64,000 nt of DNA, taken from positions 5,608,071-5,672,070 of the forward strand of contig JAGTTD010000024.1 of NCBI GenBank assembly GCA_018398585.1. The letters are read 5' to 3'. Below the pieces are notes generated by a model. The model was not told the origin of the DNA. It did not search any database and was given only the letters and a program-made list of their open reading frames with translations. Below, in pieces: positions 45,956 to 56,400 of this stretch (positions are counted from its first letter, which is position 1; each line of letters opens with the position of its first letter). This DNA is from Simmondsia chinensis (taxonomy: Eukaryota; Streptophyta; Magnoliopsida; Caryophyllales; Simmondsiaceae). The position numbers and the translations under genes were made by a program.

Positions 45956-46388
45956 AGGGGTGTATTTGAGCCGAGCGAGCTAAGCTTGAGCTTGCCGGGT
46001 TCGAGGCTTGGCTCTTTTGCATTAAGCGTAACTCAGGAGCTTCAAAAGTTTAATCTCAAGTTCGGCTCGGCTCGGTTAAGCTTGGCAAGTTTCAAATTGA
46101 ATTTACAATATTTAGGCTTATTTAAACTACTCTTGGCTTTTTTTTGAGCTCGTTTAGGCTCACGCTTGGCTCATTTAAGCTCAAACATAGCTTAATTGGG
46201 CAATATTTACGCTAATAAATTATATTAAAAAAGACTCGCTTAGGCTAGCAAGCCTACGTGCTCGAGCTTCACTAGGTTTAAGTTTGGCTCGATAAGCTAA
46301 ACAAGCCGACTCGGCTCGGCTCAAGCTCAAATCGAGTCGAGCCTTTTGAGCTTTATGACGAGCCAACTCGACTTATTTACACCTACAG
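45956..46388. mobile_element. hAT-type MITE rich in GAGCTCGGCTC motifs
   Basis: Ends are AGGGGTGTATTTGAG and, inverted, CTGTAGGTGTAAATAAG, resembling hAT MITEs that start (C/T)AGGGGTGTA. Flanks TTCTGTTT (45948-45955) and TTCTGTTA (46389-46396) form an 8-bp target duplication with one mismatch. The interior is made of short diverged motifs such as GAGCTTGGCTC, which can fold back on itself. No gene. Confidence 0.65.
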
Positions 46389-46470
46389 TTCTGTTATCAA
46401 TAACTTACTCTGGTGATAGGGACATAGCTAATGTTGTGACTTCAATAAAATATATATAATGAGTATTACA

Positions 46471-46702
46471 ACAACAATAGACTCAGTGCTTCAAGAGCTC
46501 TTGCATAAGCAAGGTCTAGGAGGGGTGGATGTACGCAGTCTTACCCCTTCAGGATGTAACCCTGCCGAGAGGCTATTTTCGAGGACCCCCAACCTTATAA
46601 GATTGGCAACACGAGAACTTTCCAAGAGGTTATCTATCCTGGTACTACTCTCGTCGAAGTTCTAATGGAATCCAGTTGCATTAGTGTCTGGTAAATGAAC
46701 CC
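46471..46702 (-). mobile_element. 5S rRNA-headed SINE, copy B
   Basis: Flanked by a perfect 20-bp target duplication (46451-46470 and 46703-46722, starting TATATATAATGAG). On the minus strand the element begins near 46702; its head reads ACTGGATTCCATTAGAACTT, CGAGAGTAGTACCAGGATAG and AACCTCTTGGAAAGTTCTCG, clearly 5S rRNA, but a 17-base deletion removes the A-box segment AGTTAAGCGTGCTTGGG. The tail domain has GGTAAGACTGCGTACATCCA, CCTAGACCTTGCTT and GCACTGAGTC, ending in TTGTTGTTGT. Confidence 0.88.
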
Positions 46703-46744
46703 TATATATAATGAGTATTACACAGTCTACTTACTTGTATAAAA

Positions 46745-47801
46745 GACCTAATTTAACCCTAATCATTTGTCAAAATCTTTTTTGTTCAAATATTTGTCAA
46801 AATCTTTTAGGCTAATATTTTTGCCGCTAATTTTATAAGGATCAAAATTTTGTTATGTTATTATTGGTCGTCATGTAGAATATAGCATATCATAGTCAAA
46901 CTATATTAGGTTATAATCCCAGTTTTGTTAGAATCCAAAATATTATATATATAATTACATGCTTTTATACTCTTTTAGTATTGTTTTAAACTATGGTATG
47001 GACAATGTTATGGTGTGTTATTTATAATAAAAAAATATTATTACATGTCATATTACTTTACTTAATCCTTGAATTATATGTTACTTTACTCAATCCTTGA
47101 ATACATATTGAAGAAAACATGCTTAAAGCGAGATATATTCGGTGCTTATACAATGTATTACTAAGACACAACATATTGTACTTATCATATCCGAATAATA
47201 TATTACAAAATATTATGGTAATCACTATTAATGTATACCCTTACTGAATAATTTTTCTGGATCTACCAATGTTTGGAGACAACATTACCCTATGACGTAT
47301 GATTTATTAACATTAGTAAAATCTTACACAACCCTATAATACGACACGTGTGACAAAATAATAGTAGAACAATACACAAGACAAAAGAAGAAATTCCTAA
47401 CACTGTCAGCATCATCTGGTAAATGGCACTGCCTATAACAACAAAAATGACAATGTTGCTGGTACGTTGTTCGACTATTGAATTGTGATACTTATTCAAT
47501 TCAGTGTTACATTGAATAATCGCATTATTCAAACTGTTGAATTTAACTGGGCCTAAATCCACGGAGTTGGAACAAGCAAGGTCCATATAGAGCTTGAGTA
47601 GAACTCCATCAAAGAATCCAATTGGCATTAAGTGAAGTAGCCGAATAGGCTTATATATGTCTCTTCACTCTCATAACTCCTATGTGAGATTCAAATTAAA
47701 CTTATATATGGAGTTCTTAATACGACAATGAAAGAGCTTTATACCAAAATAAATTATAGGACAATTTGAGAGGAATTCAATGAATCACTTAAAAGAACTA
47801 A
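46745..47801. other. AT-rich intergenic sequence
   Basis: No supported gene. A 112-codon open frame on the minus strand (47290-47628) has two hydrophobic stretches (IVIFVVIGSAIYQMMLTVLG and FVLCIVLLLFCHTC) but matches no family I recognise; it may be a fragment of a membrane protein or chance. The rest is AT-rich. Confidence 0.35.
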
Positions 47802-48042
47802 ATGACCAAAGAGGGTACAAACACGCTATCACCGGATCCCATTAGAGCTTTGAAGTTAAGCGTGCTTGAGTGAGAGCAGTACCAGGATGGGTAACCTCCT
47901 GAAAAGTCCTCACCCTCAGGTTAGGAGCACTCGAAAACATCTCTTCAATGATAATACCTTAAAGGGGGAAGGCTGCGTATATCCGTCCCTCCAAACTCTG
48001 CTTAGATGGGAGTCCTTAAGGCACTACATATGTTGTTGCTTT
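47802..48042 (+). mobile_element. 5S rRNA-headed SINE, copy C
   Basis: Flanked by a perfect 15-bp target duplication ACTTAAAAGAACTAA (47787-47801 and 48043-48057). The head (47830-47912) is 5S rRNA from CACCGGATCCCATTAGAGCT through GAAGTTAAGCGTGCTTGAGT to AACCTCCTGAAAAGTCCTC, keeping all three internal promoter blocks in diverged form. The body then has GGCTGCGTATATCCGTCCCT and GGCACTACATATGTTGTTGC, a TTG-rich 3' end. An ORF across it (47866-48048) is meaningless. Confidence 0.9.
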
Positions 48043-48057
48043 ACTTAAAAGAACTAA

Positions 48058-48560
48058 GTGAGCTTGCAATCCAATAGCTTTTGGTTGCCTTCATTTCTGG
48101 GTGTTTTCAAGTTAAAAAGCACACATAATTTATGTTTACCGAGTTAGGCTGACGTCAAAATAGCTTATAGGTTTATCCTTTTTTGTTTCTTAGGTAGCCT
48201 TATAGCAATTCGAGCCTGCTTGACTAAGCTATACAATAATTATTTTTACCAAAAGCGCCTTTTAAGGAATCACTTTTATAAAAATGCTTTTAATAAAGAT
48301 ATTTTTTATAAAAAAATTTTAATTTTTACTTTTATTTTATTTTTTTTTTCCAAGTGAAACATTCTTAAATTCTCAAAAAAGTACTTTCTTAGAAAAAGAT
48401 GCTTTTGTGCAAAAAATAAAAAAGCTCGGCTAAACATGTTGTTGACTTACCAAGTTACCCTGAGTTCAACTTTGGACCATATCCAAGTCAATTGAGATTT
48501 GAGCTTAACTCATCTATAGCTCCTGTCAACTCCGAGTTCAAGCCACAGGTTGAGTTTTAA
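48058..48560. other. AT-rich intergenic sequence
   Basis: No gene or clear repeat recognised. Several poly-A/T tracts are present (48310-48430). Confidence 0.3.
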
Positions 48561-48690
48561 GGTACAACAGCAACTCAGTTCCTCGAAAAGGCTCCCGCTA
48601 AGACAGAATCTAAGGATGGTAAAATAAATCCAGCCATACTCCTACATGATACCATCCTGCAAAGAGGATTCTAAAAAAAACATGTAGAGC
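48561..48690 (-). mobile_element. Degenerate SINE tail
   Basis: On the minus strand the sequence contains TAGCGGGAGCCTTTTCGAGG followed by AACTGAGTTGCTGTTGT, matching the SINE 3' domain of the copy at 50881 (TAGCGGGAGTTTTTGAGGCA, then CTGGG and TTG repeats). The upstream part is too diverged to assign. No target duplication found. Confidence 0.45.
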
Positions 48691-49387
48691 AAATCCTCTT
48701 ATAAGTTTTACAGCAAGCAAGACTGAAGCAAAAAACCACACGAAAAACAGGGTATTAATTTCTAGACAAAAAATGTTACTATTAGAGCACTAATATAACA
48801 TACAATGAATAATAACCATAAATTTTTGCATCAAATTTTTTCCCTATTAATAACATTAGCCTAAAAACATTACCTTCTCGGTATTAGATCTATTAATTTT
48901 ACTAGTCAATAGATAGAAATTCAGACTTATTAGTTGTTACCCAAAAAAATACATATAAATCTGACCAAACACATTTTTGATTTGTGGTCTTTATCCTCCA
49001 AAGGTAAATTTAAATTAACTGCGGGTGTGGCCAAATCCAAGCGCAGTAACATCAGATAGGTTTTATAACTACTCCCCTAATAAGAAACAATAAAAAGGAA
49101 AAGGAAAAAAAAAAAAATCTTATTTTTAGGTAAACAAGGCCAGGGATTTACGACTAGGACCTCTTATCTTAGAGCCTCAACACCGCTAAAATTTATCAGT
49201 CGAAATGGATGTATTTACTTTTATAAAAGTTTAAACTGATCTAGTATATATGCTAGGACAAGAAACCAAGAATAAACAGAGATTCTGCTGTTCAAAAAAC
49301 AAAAACAAAAAAAAAAAAAACAAAACACAAACAGGGGTTCTGAATAAAATCACATCTACCAATAAATAACATATACTAATTATACAT
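48691..49387. other. AT-rich intergenic sequence
   Basis: No gene seen. Poly-A tracts lie near 49099-49120 and 49297-49320. Confidence 0.3.
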
Positions 49388-49620
49388 TCCATAGATTATG
49401 TCTACAAGCACGGAAAAGAACCCGCAATGGCTCTGGATTCAAGTTCGTTGTTGTAGCGTCTTCTATTCAAAGGGCCAAGTTATGACCTCAGTTACCTCAG
49501 CTCTCTGTTTCGCCAAAAGTCGTAGCACTTTCCGTAGATTATGTCTACGACAGCAGAGAACCTGCCATGGGCCGGGATTTCGAGCCTGGCATTGCAGCGC
49601 CTTCTATATAATAACAATGG
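49388..49620. repeat. Direct duplication of about 145 bp
   Basis: ATAGATTATGTCTACAAGCA ... CTCTGGATTCAAGTTCGTTG ... AGCGTCTTCTATTC (49391-49470) recurs as GTAGATTATGTCTACGACAG ... GCCGGGATTTCGAGCCTGGC ... AGCGCCTTCTATAT (49534-49610). The two units are strongly diverged. The middle resembles a tRNA-like B-box only weakly, so I do not call a SINE. Confidence 0.6.
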
Positions 49621-49732
49621 TATGTCAAGACCACAATTACCTCGCCTCTTCTTTGATGTATCGATATTGGATAAGGACGCTGGAATGACACCAAGACACT
49701 AGATATTAGACTAGAACCACAAGAAAAATCTT

Positions 49733-49958
49733 GGGAGCATGTTCGGTATCTTTTTTTATTTGGAGTTTTTCAAGAATTAAAAATTGGGTTATGAAAATGA
49801 TACTTTTGTTATTTTTGGTTTTTTGTTTTCAGCTTTAACTCAAATTGGCAAAAAACTAAAAACAATAAAACCAAACACATGGAAAAAATCATTTCCAAAA
49901 TATGAATTTTAGCTTTTAAAAAAACAAAAACTACAAATAAAAAATAATAACAGGCCCC
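49733..49958. mobile_element. MITE with GGGxGCxTGTT ends
   Basis: The left end GGGAGCATGTTCGGTATC is roughly inverted at the right end, where the complement reads GGGGCCTGTTATTATTTTT. The interior is AT-rich and symmetrical, with A/T-runs on both sides, as in hAT-type fold-back MITEs with GGGCCTGTTTGGTA ends. No clean target duplication. Confidence 0.45.
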
Positions 49959-50185
49959 AAAGGTGAATCTAATCTATGAACATATACATGTGCCCAACAC
50001 TCACACCCCAGTCTAGATAAACAACGGTTAAACGGACCACTAAATCATGCAACCTATTCCGGCCATGTTAGGCCGAGTCCAGAACCACAGAAAGCTTTTA
50101 GAAAACAATCGAGTCTAACCTCCAAACACAAACCCATGTATGACTCTCATACCTGAGTTTAGGTAACATGGGTCAACCCGGAGAA

Positions 50186-50578
50186 CTAACCAATGTAACC
50201 CCCTCCAGGCATATTAGGCGGTGCCCCTTGTGATGGACTAGGGCCTTGTGGAACCAACTGTGATCTTCCAGGACCTTGCATATAAGACTGGCCCATTCCA
50301 GCCCCGACCATTTGCTGTGGCTGTGACTGCTGCTGCTGCTGCAACTGCTGTTGTAACAGGGGAGGAAGCTGCTGCGGCTGCTGTTGCTGTTGCAACGCTT
50401 GAAGCGGCTGCTGCTGCGGTAGAGTCTGTTGTTGCAGCTGCATAGGCTGCTGTTGTTGCTGCGGCAAATGCGGAAGTTGCTGCTGATTTTGCTGATTTTG
50501 TTGTTGTAGTTGGTTCTGTTGCTGATGTTGCAGTTGTTGCTGCTGGCTCGGGATTTGAGGTTTGAAAACGACCATGTC
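50186..50578 (-). CDS. MED25: MED25 last exon, glutamine-rich activation tail
   Basis: Starts with an acceptor TAG directly before GACATGGTCGTTTTCAAACC (DMVVFKPQIP), then about 90 residues rich in Gln with Leu and Pro, then GQSYMQGPGRSQLVPQG and the ending GGGYIG before a TAG stop at 50186-50188. The CAG/CAA mix makes the exon a repeat-prone tract; frames in other phases and on the other strand are shadows of it. Confidence 0.95.
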   Translation of the reverse strand, partial: DMVVFKPQIPSQQQQLQHQQQNQLQQQNQQNQQQLPHLPQQQQQPMQLQQQTLPQQQPLQALQQQQQPQQLPPLLQQQLQQQQQSQPQQMVGAGMGQSYMQGPGRSQLVPQGPSPSQGAPPNMPGGGYIG

Positions 50579-53443
50579 CTAGTTTTACAAGACAAGTTAT
50601 TCACGAACGATTAACGACATCAGGAACATTTTTGGTAATGTGACGAGTAGTAAAACTTCCATCGGTAAAACGCAAAGCAGCACAAGTAACCATAATGTTC
50701 ACAACCAAAAGCAGCCGGTATCACTCTGATGATCCTATTAGAGCAAAATCAAACGACTTTGTTACTGTTGGGTACCTATAGCTAGTTGGCATATCAAATT
50801 TCAAAGTTTTTACATAAGCTATGACAATCTAAGCTGTTCTTCCGGTGAGCTCGGCTATATATTTCAAAGTGCATCGCAATACAACAACAACAACAACAAA
50901 AAACCCAGTGCCTCAAAAACTCCCGCTAATGTAGGGTATGGGGGGATAACATGTATGCAGCCTTACCCGTCCAGGGTGCTACTCTAAAAGAAGGCTGTGT
51001 TCGAGGACCCCCAACCTGAAACCTTCAAAGTGCATCACAATGCTATGGCATAAATCCCATTTTCGTCGAGCTCTAATGAGAAAAACATGGCTTGTTGGGT
51101 CTCCATCTCTACCTTCTTAACATGGCTAGGTTTAATGAACCAAATTCATCTCACTGGGCATCCATAGATCTCTGCTACACATGCTAATACCATCTTAAAC
51201 GCATCTCCCTCATCTCATCGTTACTAGTACCAACTTTATGGACTCATTTCCAGTCTTAGCTTTTTGAGTTTGCTCACTACCAACACATCCATCATGCCAT
51301 CTTTGTCTCTATGACACACATTTTTTGCGCATGCTAGTCCTTGGTTACCAGCATTTAGAACAATAAAGCATGAAGGGAGTATTTTTCACAATTTTCTCCA
51401 TGGATGGAACTTCAAAATACTTTTGCATAGCATGTATGTTTTCCAACAATAAGGAAAGCATTATATGTATTAGTATACCTAATTATGTCGCAGTAAATCA
51501 TTGGCTTTTAAAAATAATATTAAACATGGAGTTTATTACTCAGGTAGTCAAATGTTTGAGCATTTACCATTCCATACCCTGACGTTTCAATATTACAATG
51601 AGGTACTTTGAGATTTAAAAAATTTATAATTTAAATATTCCAATGCTAGAATGCAGCGAATTTTTATCAAAATCCAACAATTTTTTGCCAAAAATACTTA
51701 TATGGCATATTATTCAGCAGTATGTGTGAGGCCAGTGTTCCCAGCAAAAAAATTGTCGGACCACATAAAATATCCACATAATTCCAATGAAAGGAACTTA
51801 TATATTACCAACATTATGTATCACATGAGTATTTTTCAGCGAGAAAGCACCAAATTCCAATGAAGGGCGCCTATATATTATTGAGAACAAGTTCTACATC
51901 AAAATTTTGTGACGAAAATTCACTTGATTCTAGTTGAGGTACCTGGGTGATAAAACGTTGAAATCTCAAGATATCTTCGTATATGTCAAGGTACTTAGGT
52001 TATGAAACAACGAAATTCAAGGTAAACAACTAAGTTATAATTCCAGATTAAATAATTACATTTTTATAAGCTAATGACTTTATGCCCGTATGTATTGCGC
52101 ACACATTATGAGTATGGTGTACCCATAGCATTGCTCAATCTGTAAATGCATTGAGAGCACCTGGCTCAAAAATGCTTAACTTAGATAAACGTTCAATTTC
52201 ATAGCAGGCCGTTTCTAAAGTAATACCAGGAAGGTCCATCCAAGGTGAAGAATGACGGGTCCTTTGTCATATTATAACGGAATTTCAGATCAAACATTCA
52301 ATTGAGATTCCATACGATATCAATAAAATAATATCGGAATGGGAACATACAGCTAGTGAAATCCAAATAACTAAAATATGAAGAAAGATTTTACCCCAGG
52401 AAAGAGCATTCCAATCAAGCGGCATGCTTTGTCAGATACGGAGAGTAGAAGCGTCTGAGAAGGAAGCTGGATGACAGCACACTGAGAACACAAGCAAGAG
52501 AAACGAAACGTTAGACTTACTGTATCCAAAACTTGAGATAGGCTTTGAATCGCAGGCTCTAGTGACTTACAACATGAATAATATGCCTAGCCATTAATGA
52601 CTTACAAGCTTCTTTTCTTGCAGCTGTGAAAGAAACCCATGCTGATACATTGCTCTGAAAACAAGAAAATCTGCTTTGCCAAGGTATTGCCTAACATGCA
52701 ATTGGAAAATATCATCAGAAATCAACAAACAAAAGTCACAGTGGACACAACAAGAATCAGCATGTTAGGGTTTAGAAAGGCCCATACGCTCAAATGAAAT
52801 CAAATGGCAGTTGTGGTCACTCCATAATGGAAGTAGCGTGTCGTTGGCTCACATAACAGGTTGTGGGGCGGGTTATTTACGGGAAGATAACTTTTTTAAG
52901 TTTTTGATTGTGAAAACTTGAAACAACCATATCTTCATTATATTATACCAGTTTTGGTACATTTATATTTCAACATGTCTTATTAAATAAAATATAGTAT
53001 ATACACACCATAAAGGTTGTAACAAAAGCATAGTTACATAAAAGGCTGGCTCAAAATTTGTTTGACGCGAGTTATATTACATAACAGCCTTTTAAATGGA
53101 CCATACAAAAAGAGGAAAAAGCACACATAAGGAATGCTCATTGTGCAGCACGTGAAATCTAGATTCGGAGAACATTACTTGTTATTCATGTGATCCTGAG
53201 ATATAAGGCGAACTATTTGCATAGTTGCTGGCCAGTTTGCTGCAAGCCTGATACGAGAGCAATGTTACCAAGTGAATTGTGAACATAAATAGACCGCATG
53301 GGAACTCCAACATTCAGGAACTCAAATAAACCGTAGAAACATAAGACACAGCAAGAAGTCCAATATGCAATCTCGAAATTTTAAATGGAATGAGGTGATA
53401 TAGAGAATCTCATACGAATTCAAGGGCAACAATCCAGCATCAG

Positions 53444-53481
<38 letters not shown>

Positions 53482-56400
53482 TTCTTTCTCTCTAAATAGG
53501 AAAGACTACATTTTCACAGTTCCATTGTAAAGCTTGATTCTCTGAGAACAGTAGAGAACACGGAATCAAATCAGGTCCAAGATCATGGTAATTGGGAAGC
53601 GTGGTATCATGGATGTCACACAACGGGTTGCAGTGAGGCCTATACAGCAGACTAATATTTATACCTTTTAGATAGTTTTTATTATCAAAATATGTTTATA
53701 AATAAATTTTAGTAAATAAAACACATATGCTTTTGGGATCACAAGAGCAACATCATTAACAACCTTTCTCTCGGTCGATTTGAAAATATTGTCGATAAAT
53801 GAGCCATTATTGAAGGTTGTGGAGAGACAGAAGGTGGAGACGATGGTGGAGGAGAGACAGATGATTGCAGGGCCAGATGGACAAGCTGGTGTAGCAGAGG
53901 AAAGAGATGGGTGTCCCTGGTTGCACCACTAGGGTTTTCATGGCGAAACGATGGTGGTGGAGGTAGAAGGGAGGGAGCAGATGGTGGCTAGAAAGACTGC
54001 ATAGGTTGCCAGGGTTTTAATTTCCTTTAAAATTCTTGGCAAATGCTGGGAAAGGAAGGAAGAACACAGTTCCCTTTCCTTTTATAAGCAAAGCAATTAC
54101 CATACATTGCATCTTTTCTCTCTCTTCTCATTTCCCTTTCTTTTCCTTTCTAGGGAATATTAGAAAACCAAATATATCCTCAATGCCATTTAGTGAGAGA
54201 ACAAAAATTAACATCAACAGCAATGAATAACATTTAGTGATATAGGCCAGTTTTCCAAACTTACGTTTCTGAAGCAGATGAATTTCTATAGCCCTGAGAC
54301 AAAAAGGTCAAATGAGGTCAGTAATGTAAGTAAACAGTGCCTCAATTTAGAATATCAGAGTCTGCCTTAAAACAGGGAAAAAGCAATCTTCTGATGCACA
54401 AAATAGCAAAATCTTTCAATGGAAATTCACCAACATACTTCCAATCTAGTGATGAACACAGGCTGTCCTTGTCTTTGTCCAGATAAATTTCCCTGTGATT
54501 ATATAAATAGCAAGTTGGTCAGTGGTGCAACATGACGTTGAATCAAGAAAGTAGTAAGTCTTATCTTCAGTGGGACCTGAAGAAAATCTGACAATACGAC
54601 TTATGGTTCATAAAAGTAGGTCTAATATGTGGATTCTCAATACGAGCACAAAGTAGATATAAGACAAGCCTTATTATGTCAAAAGTGTACCAAAATAAGT
54701 TTCATCTCAGTAGAACACTGAACTAGAGTTTCATGTATATTGGTAGAAATTCTTCATCAGGAAACGGAATAAATGGAAAGGGTGACTAGAGCACAGTTTT
54801 CCAAACAGCTTAACATCAAGGGACACTCACAAGGAATCTCTTCTATGGCAAATCAGTTAGACTCAGGACACTGTATCATTGAAATTATGGGAACATACAT
54901 ATTGGCACATGCACGAATTATAATCAATCCTAGCCTACTTCTTTGGCATTACAAACATCTCGCAGTGCTGATTATGTACTCTTTACCTATACAGAAGGGC
55001 AAGGGATAAAGGGATTTTCTATCAAAACATCATGGGATACTAGAGAACCTGCCTTCCAAATTTATCAGCAATGTAAAGGTAAATATGATGTACCTCCCAG
55101 ACTTTGACATATTTGGATTGTGCTGGTATAGAAGTCGAAGCCTGCTGAGACATGGACATATTAGTAGCTGGATTGCTCACCCCAACAGAGTGCAATCCTG
55201 GTTGTACTTGCTGAGGCATTCCCGGTGTTGGCATCATGGGGCTGGTGCCAGAAGATGCAACATTGGATCCAAGGTTATTCATCATATTTTGAGCCATGCC
55301 AGTACCACTTGGTGCCATTTGTGGAGCATTTCCTTGATTCATGCCTGATACTGACTGACCCATGGCAGTGCCAACACCTCCTTGAAGATTATTTAATGGC
55401 TGTGAAACACCCAGGTTAGAACTTGCAGAGCCATTGGAAGTTGCAGTAGTAAATGAACCGAGAGCTGGGTTTTGTAAAGGTTGCGAAGTTCCTGTCATTG
55501 GTCCAGAACCAGATATTGCAGTGATGCCAGATTGCCCAGACGATAATACAGTTTGAGGAGGCACTGAAGATGCCATTCCACTGGATATCATGTTTGACAT
55601 GTGCATACCGATAGAGTTCCCACCAATCGAAGGTAAGCCTAGAGAGGTACCCCCTGTGAGGGCAGCAGAGTTCATTAACCGGGCTTGAGAGATATTGTTC
55701 AGTATGGCACCAACAGGCCGCAAGGGCTGTGACATGCTAACTATCGGTTTTAACTCTGGCATATTGTCAGTACTAGAAATCAGCTCCTGAGATACAGAAG
55801 GCGGTGAAGATGCCTGTAACCCAGGCACACTTGGAGAAGTAGTTGCACGAGGAACCGATGGCATGTGAGGAAGAACAGGTCCAGAAGCCATGGAAGAGAC
55901 CGCGCTTGGCTCCTGCAAGAGTACATTATATGATATCAAGACCACTATATAAGCTTAATCAAATAGCCATGATATTAAACTAAACAAAGTGATAAGGATG
56001 CCTTACAACTTTAACGGTTGCTTGATTAATATTTCCAACAGAGATAGGCGGTCGATTCATCACAGTTCCATTTGCTGGAAGAAAATGGAAGTTAACAAGC
56101 CATGGAAAGAAAGTCAAGTGGCACAAGTGAATGCTGATACAATATTCAAACATATCCCCCCACCCCTTCTCATAATGCCAAGGTGATTCTACGAGGAAAA
56201 CAAGGAAATCTTGAGGATTGAGGATTGCATGCATGAAAGTTGTGAAATAAAAAACCTGTTCCTACACAACCAAAAATATGACAAGTTGATAGAGATAGAG
56301 GAGGAAAGAATGAGATCTACATTGAAGACAAATTATATCGTTGTAATTTTATATTTTAAAGCTTTTAATTAGGTTAGATATTAGGATTAGATTTTGTATT

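Noticed and set aside
47290..47628. 112-aa ORF with hydrophobic stretches
   Set aside because: No recognisable family, no splice or neighbour support; AT-rich region can give such frames by chance.
47830..47912. Functional 5S rRNA gene
   Set aside because: The head is diverged, lacks the 5' end and normal terminator and lies inside a SINE with target duplications.
50173..50604. Minus- and plus-strand ORFs rich in Ser/Asn or Ala/Val over the MED25 last exon
   Set aside because: Shadows of the CAG/CAA repeat in other frames.
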